NCBI GenBank assembly: GCA_016098155.1
Contig: JAAAJB010000443.1
Coordinates: 6,481 to 30,116, forward strand
Length of the DNA stretch: 23,636 bases
Direction: 5' to 3'
Source: Actinomortierella ambigua
Taxonomy: Eukaryota > Mortierellomycota > Mortierellomycetes > Mortierellales > Mortierellaceae
Shown here piece by piece: positions 19,530-23,636 of the stretch. A program made the translations under genes and the position numbers. Under the pieces are notes generated by a model. The model did not search any database, was not told the DNA's origin, and saw only the letters and a list, made by a program, of their open reading frames with translations. How positions within the stretch are numbered: position 1 is the stretch's first letter; every line of letters starts with the position of its first letter.

Positions 19530-19739
19530 ATGAAAGCCAGCACCGAGTCACGGAAGGACGCTCTAAAAGACGAGGCTTTTGTGCTAGTGCCATGGCAAGA
19601 GTTGTTTCGGTATCTCCTTTGCGAGCTCTGCCGCAGGGTCACCAAGGATCTTCATCGCACACAACGGACTGATCTGGAATATGCTCTGCGCAAATCTTCC
19701 TTTACGCAACATGAATACAAAGGAGAAAAAAATATATAG
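19530..19739 (+). CDS. Possible small ORF, 69 residues, unknown
   Basis: An ATG with A at -3 opens a 69-codon frame. The product (MKASTESRKD..., with EAFVLVPWQELFRYLLCELC) is charged, with one short hydrophobic helix-like stretch and two cysteines. There is no signal peptide, and I recognise no family. Third-position G or C is fairly frequent in the first 45 codons. It ends 50 nt before the stop of the converging WD40 gene. It could equally be untranslated sequence of a neighbour. Confidence 0.25.
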   Translation: MKASTESRKDALKDEAFVLVPWQELFRYLLCELCRRVTKDLHRTQRTDLEYALRKSSFTQHEYKGEKNI

Positions 19740-19789
19740 GTATACTGGCTGGATTGAGCTATAGAAAACATCGCTATGATTTTTTTTTC

Positions 19790-22700
19790 TCACGAAAGAA
19801 GGGTCGATACATCAATAATATGCACCATCGATCCATCGTCGTTGCCACCGCACGGGCTCGAACACGCCATCACAAGCCAGGGCTGCTTTGGATGCAGGCT
19901 AAATGTCGTCTGCTGCTTGCTCTTCTTTTGTTCCGCTGCCACCGCCATCGCCATCCACTGACCAACTCGCATCGACCCGTCTGTCGCCCCTTTAGGTCCT
20001 GTCGGTGCTGCAGCAGAAGCAGTCCTTGGTAGCGTTGGCTGTTCACCAGGCTCTGTAGAGTCTCCTCCTCCTCCTTCACCTTCACTTTCTTCGGTCGATG
20101 ACTGTGAGGTGACGGCCAGGCCTTCTGGAGGTGACGAAAGGGTCGAACCAGTCCCCAAACTGCTCGCTAAAGATAGCTTGCGCACGCATTGTTGCTGTTG
20201 TTGCTTGCTGCTGCCGCTACCTTCTTCAAACTCTTGCCCACTCTCGGCTGCTGCTGCCGACGATGTCGCCTCCAGATACGTCTCCCGTGCACAATCCGCC
20301 GACCTTGGTCCTCCTGATTCGCTCGTCATTTTGACCGACAGTGTTGCAAGTTTGTCGGCCTTTGTGAGATCCCACATCGTAAGCGTCGATAGTTCCGGGG
20401 ATAGTGCCATCGACTCTATGAAGAGTAGTGTTGATGAGGTGCAGGCAGCACTAAAAACAAGATAAAAGGAGTTAGTGGTGCTGGACCGACAAAAACACAA
20501 CATACGTCATTCCTTGGCTTCAAATATTGGTTACGAGACTTACCCACTGCTATAGTCGCTATATCGTTGCACCACTTCGAGCTGGCCATTCATTAGAACG
20601 GTCGTCATTCGTTCAGCACGCTCCGATCCGAACCGTGCCTCAAGAACAACATAAATCGGCCAGTCACGCTGGGTCAAGAGACCCGCTTGAATAACGTCGG
20701 CATACTCGTCATACAGCTCTTGAGGGATAGTCGCCTGCAAGATGTAGAAAGAGGGTGTGTTGGCCGACGCGGTGCTCAAAGTAGAAATGTTGGCCGTCGA
20801 AAGTGGACCTTGATCCAACATTGAAAGATCCCTAGAGATGATGGGTGATGGCACAAGGTGATGTTAAAATGGTGGGCATGATAAATCTTCCATGCATCCA
20901 ACAATAGACATATCCTGCAAGATACATCAAATAATAATAAAAAAAAGGGGGGGGGGGGCTCATACCATAGCATCAACTTGTCCTCGAATGTCGTAAGACA
21001 GAGTCCTTCACAGTCATCAACAAGCTGAAGGGAATCGATGGTGGTCGAGGCATCAGCGGTGTTGAACTTTGTCGCCTGAAGGGTAGAGTCTGCAGCAGTA
21101 TAAACATCCTTGGGAATCGGAAGAGCGATGCCAGCCCCTGCTTCGTTTTTGCAGCCAAGAACCAGCAGCATGCTCGGTGCCTCCGTGCTACTTGTGACAG
21201 TCGTTAACCAGGCTTCACAGTCGTCCGAAACCTGCAGTCCATTCCAGTCCACCTTGACAGGATAAACACGCTGATCCTGATCTTGGAGATCCACCACCGA
21301 CAATAATGGTGACGCATTGGGTTGCGAGCTCATGATCACTGCATGCGAGTCCTGTTCCGAAAACACAACCCTCAATTCCACCGACCCTTCCTTTGGATAC
21401 GAGAACGCCAGCTTCCATCGCGCACCATCGTCGGCTTCATGATGATGATGACTGCTCAGCTTCCAAAAGTCTAGGTCATGCTGTGACTCGACAGCCACCC
21501 ATCCGCTCTTGCGTCCACAAATAATATTCTTGACTTGACGCTCCGGTTGCTCGAGGCACCAGACACCGTCCTTCTTGATCGAGCTCTCCACGATCGTCAC
21601 GGGCCGGTGACGGACAGCAGTTTGGGAGATAGTTGCGCCGCCACTGCCATTCTCACTATTCACTGATTCTTGAGGTTGTGTTGGTGTGTCATAAGCATTC
21701 GCGTTGCCGCCAACGTCCGCCTCCTCCTCCTCCCCCTCCTTCTCTTCCAGCTCTTGCAGAAACTCGGGGACAGGTAGTGTCTCAATAAAGTCCTCCAGAT
21801 TCGCATTCTCGAGCTCGTCTTCCTGCGAGGCCTGCACCACCTGCAGCGGTTGTTGATTGTGTACATATGGCTCCGTAAGTGCCGCGTCATCCCCGTCATC
21901 GGCGCGAGGGTCCTCGACGGGAATCTCATAATCCTCTTCGCTGCCTGGGATCTCTAGGACGACCTTGCCGGAGGGGTCTCGATACTCTACAACACGTGGG
22001 GTGGTGGTGGTGGATTGCGCTGGTCTCGACATGGCAGAGCCCGCTGATGGTATAGTATCCAGTTCGGTGCACTGGAGATGGAGGATATGTGATGTAGCCT
22101 TTGTCGCCGGTGCCGTTGCTGTGTCGCTCAGTGGTGGTGGGGGTAGTGTTGTGTTATGCGAGGTAGAGGGTGATGCTGATCTGCTTGAGGGCCCTGCAGA
22201 GACTGCTGAACGAAGTTTTCCAAGTAAATGTTTGTGTGAATCCGGCTCCTTCTTCACCTTGGCCAAAGTTGGTGCCGGTTGAGCAACAACGGCAGGTGTA
22301 GCCGAGTCGGCATATACCTGAAGCCGTGGTTTGCCGTGCAAGGGTTTGGCGGTCGAGGTGGTTGATGATGATGATGATGATGGTTTGCCGGTCTTGTTGG
22401 CCGCCATGTGACTGCCCTTGCGCTCCATGCCTGTTCGCGAGTTTTCGTCCGTCGGTAAGACAATCTGGGCGCGCCGCGGTGGCTGCCGGGTTGTGTGAAG
22501 AGGGACATGGATGGTGGTAGTAGCTGTGTGACTTGATTGCTGCTGCTGCTGCCTTGGTTGGTTGGTCCTTGCGCCAAGGATGGGTCGGTCCATGACAGTT
22601 GTGTCGTTGTTGTCCTTTTGCTTGCCCTTATTCAGGACGCCGTTCTGAATGTTCATATTCTCGCGAAGGATGTGGCCCGGAACGGGCTGCTGGTTGTTTT

Positions 22701-23532
22701 TAGCCTGTTTCCGTTGCGCTCCTTGCACAGTAGCAGCACTAGGCTTGTTTTCCTTGTCATCTAAAGGTACCACAGCAGCGGGTTGTCCTCGTGGCTTCCT
22801 GGCTAAATTGGAAGACGATGCACCAAGGGGCGTGGACGTGGTTGTCTTGGAGCGCTTCGGCAAATGTGTCTCTGCGTTTTCCTTGTCCGCGGTCAAGAGA
22901 AGAGCCGAGGAAGGGCTGACGATGGGGATCTTGGAGTTGGACTCTGCACGCTTGCGCTTTGCCAGTTGGGAGGATAACGACACCGTCGATGGTCCATGTT
23001 GCGGCTTGAAGCTCCTAGCTGGGGTTGTGTCCTCTGGTCGTGGAATTATGCCCTTCATAGAACGTTGGCGTCCAGCAAGAGGAGTGATATATGCCTCATT
23101 TGTAGAAACGCCAGGCATTGTCGAAAGAGGCGTCGACACCCCTGCTGCTCCTGCTCTCGCACTAGCAAGTGCGATGCGCCTTTGTAGTTGTGGCAAAAGC
23201 TGTTCCCAAGTGCTTTCAAACTCCCGGGTCTCCAGTACCGTCAGCTTTCGTGTCTAATTCAAGTAATTGGATGAGAAAAGTCAGAACCATTGAATGTATT
23301 TCATTCATGAACATGGACGGCCATAAGAAACGAAGGCAGAGAATGGGGCTGGGCATTAAATGAACTCTTTCAAGAGACATACTTTTGACAGCAACATGAA
23401 GTGTTTCACGGTTTTCTGTAATGGCAGTAGGGCACTCCCTGCCATTAATGGAATCGAGCGGGCATCGGGGCCATGTAAGTTTGAGGTGAACCCTGCGCCG
23501 AGCGGGTGCTTCCCATGCCGCGATGTCGCCAT
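19790..23532 (-). CDS. Large nuclear-type protein with KEN boxes and C-terminal WD40-like region, PALB2-like in layout; four exons
   Basis: Exons 23532-23383, 23253-20966, 20831-20544 and 20450-19790. Donors GTATGT, GTATGA and GTAAGT and all AG acceptors fit, phases close, and the product has 1128 residues. Residues about 35-80 (LLPLQKTVKHF to LLPQLQRRIALAS) look helical, possibly coiled coil. The long middle is Ser/Thr/Pro/Gln-rich and disordered, with KRKR at 149-152 as a likely nuclear signal, KEN boxes at 174-176 and 217-219 (cell-cycle degradation motifs), and Glu-rich stretches near 500-560. From about 597 to the end there are WD40-like blades (HDLDFWKL, DKLMLWDLS, STLTMWDLTKADKLATL, a final blade ending VHIIDVS), interrupted by a Gln/Ser/Gly-rich loop. 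A short N-terminal helix, disordered middle and C-terminal propeller recall PALB2, the BRCA2 partner in recombination repair. That is an inference from architecture only; another WD40 cell-cycle protein is possible. Confidence 0.8.
20947..20958. repeat. Poly(G) run of 12 within an intron of the WD40 gene
   Basis: Twelve G (C on the transcribed minus strand) next to the 5' splice site of the second intron. It is a likely site of length polymorphism or sequencing error. Confidence 0.85.
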
Positions 23533-23595
23533 CACGTAAAAGAGTGTGGAGGTTGACCCGTTCAAGTCATTTTTTTTTTTGACTAGTGTACAGGT
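23533..23595. other. Very short upstream region of the WD40 gene
   Basis: Only about 60 nt separate the chosen start from the possible end of the next minus-strand gene. The stretch contains an 11-base T run (A on the sense strand). The promoter must overlap the neighbouring 3' end, or the first exon lies further right. Confidence 0.4.
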
Positions 23596-23628
23596 TTATT
23601 GAGGCTTAGCAGCCTCGTCGAACTTCAG
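23596..23628 (-). CDS. Possible last exon of a further minus-strand gene (right-edge partial)
   Basis: After an ACAATAG acceptor at the window edge, the minus strand reads LKFDEAAKPQ and a TAA. An AATAAA overlaps the stop at 23600-23595. The piece is only ten codons long, so the support is the splice-like junction, the stop and the signal. Another frame (IAEVRRGC then stop) is equally open. No family can be named. Confidence 0.2.
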   Translation of the reverse strand: MKFDEAAKPQ

Positions 23629-23636
23629 CTATTGTG

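Noticed and set aside
22649..23257. 202-codon plus-strand frame at the right end
   Set aside because: Opposite the N-terminal exon of the WD40 gene, whose splice sites and KEN motifs support the minus strand.
19790..23532. CAG/CTG and GAT repeats in the WD40 gene as expandable repeats
   Set aside because: They are short, interrupted and in frame, and encode ordinary Gln and Ser runs in disordered segments.

Overview
The window is nuclear DNA of a filamentous fungus, most likely Mortierellomycota (Mortierella and relatives). Coding exons are split by short GT-AG introns (about 90-190 nt, one of 558 nt), and spacers are full of A, T, C and G homopolymers. There is a five-domain AROM protein, typical of fungi. 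There is also a phenylalanine hydroxylase of animal-like layout (ACT plus catalytic domain), which is rare in fungi but known in Mortierella alpina, and a TKL-type kinase fused to Sel1 repeats. No phage, CRISPR, IS element, rRNA or tRNA was seen.

Layout, left to right. 142-1369 (+): 3' part of a mitochondrial-type Xaa-Pro aminopeptidase (XPNPEP3/Icp55 family), five exons, its start outside the window. 1522-1894 (-): a two-exon gene for a small secreted peptide with six cysteines in a defensin-like CS-alpha-beta pattern; this is the most interesting item. 1895-3533: spacer with microsatellites, a 24-base poly(A) run and one doubtful small ORF. 3534-6395 (+): protein kinase with about 16 Sel1 repeats. 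6396-8427: 2-kb spacer with a possible small or decayed minus-strand gene. 8428-10332 (+): phenylalanine 4-hydroxylase, two exons. 10681-12338 (-): JMJD7-type JmjC oxygenase, three exons. 12482-17571 (-): pentafunctional AROM protein, two exons. 18641-19204 (+): SDHAF2/Sdh5, the assembly factor that attaches FAD to succinate dehydrogenase. 19790-23532 (-): a four-exon 1128-residue nuclear-looking protein with KEN boxes, a disordered middle and a C-terminal WD40-like half resembling PALB2 in layout. 23596-23628 (-): possibly the last exon of another gene.

How the genes relate. AROM makes chorismate precursors from DAHP, and PAH turns phenylalanine into tyrosine, so both ends of aromatic amino-acid metabolism lie within 9 kb with JMJD7 between them. 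This is an observed linkage, not a demonstrated cluster, because fungi have no operons and the genes are on different strands. The aminopeptidase and SDHAF2 are both mitochondrial but about 17 kb apart. The defensin-like gene is tail-to-tail with the aminopeptidase gene. All exon joins were worked out by reading splice sites and checking the reading phase; none is confirmed by transcripts.
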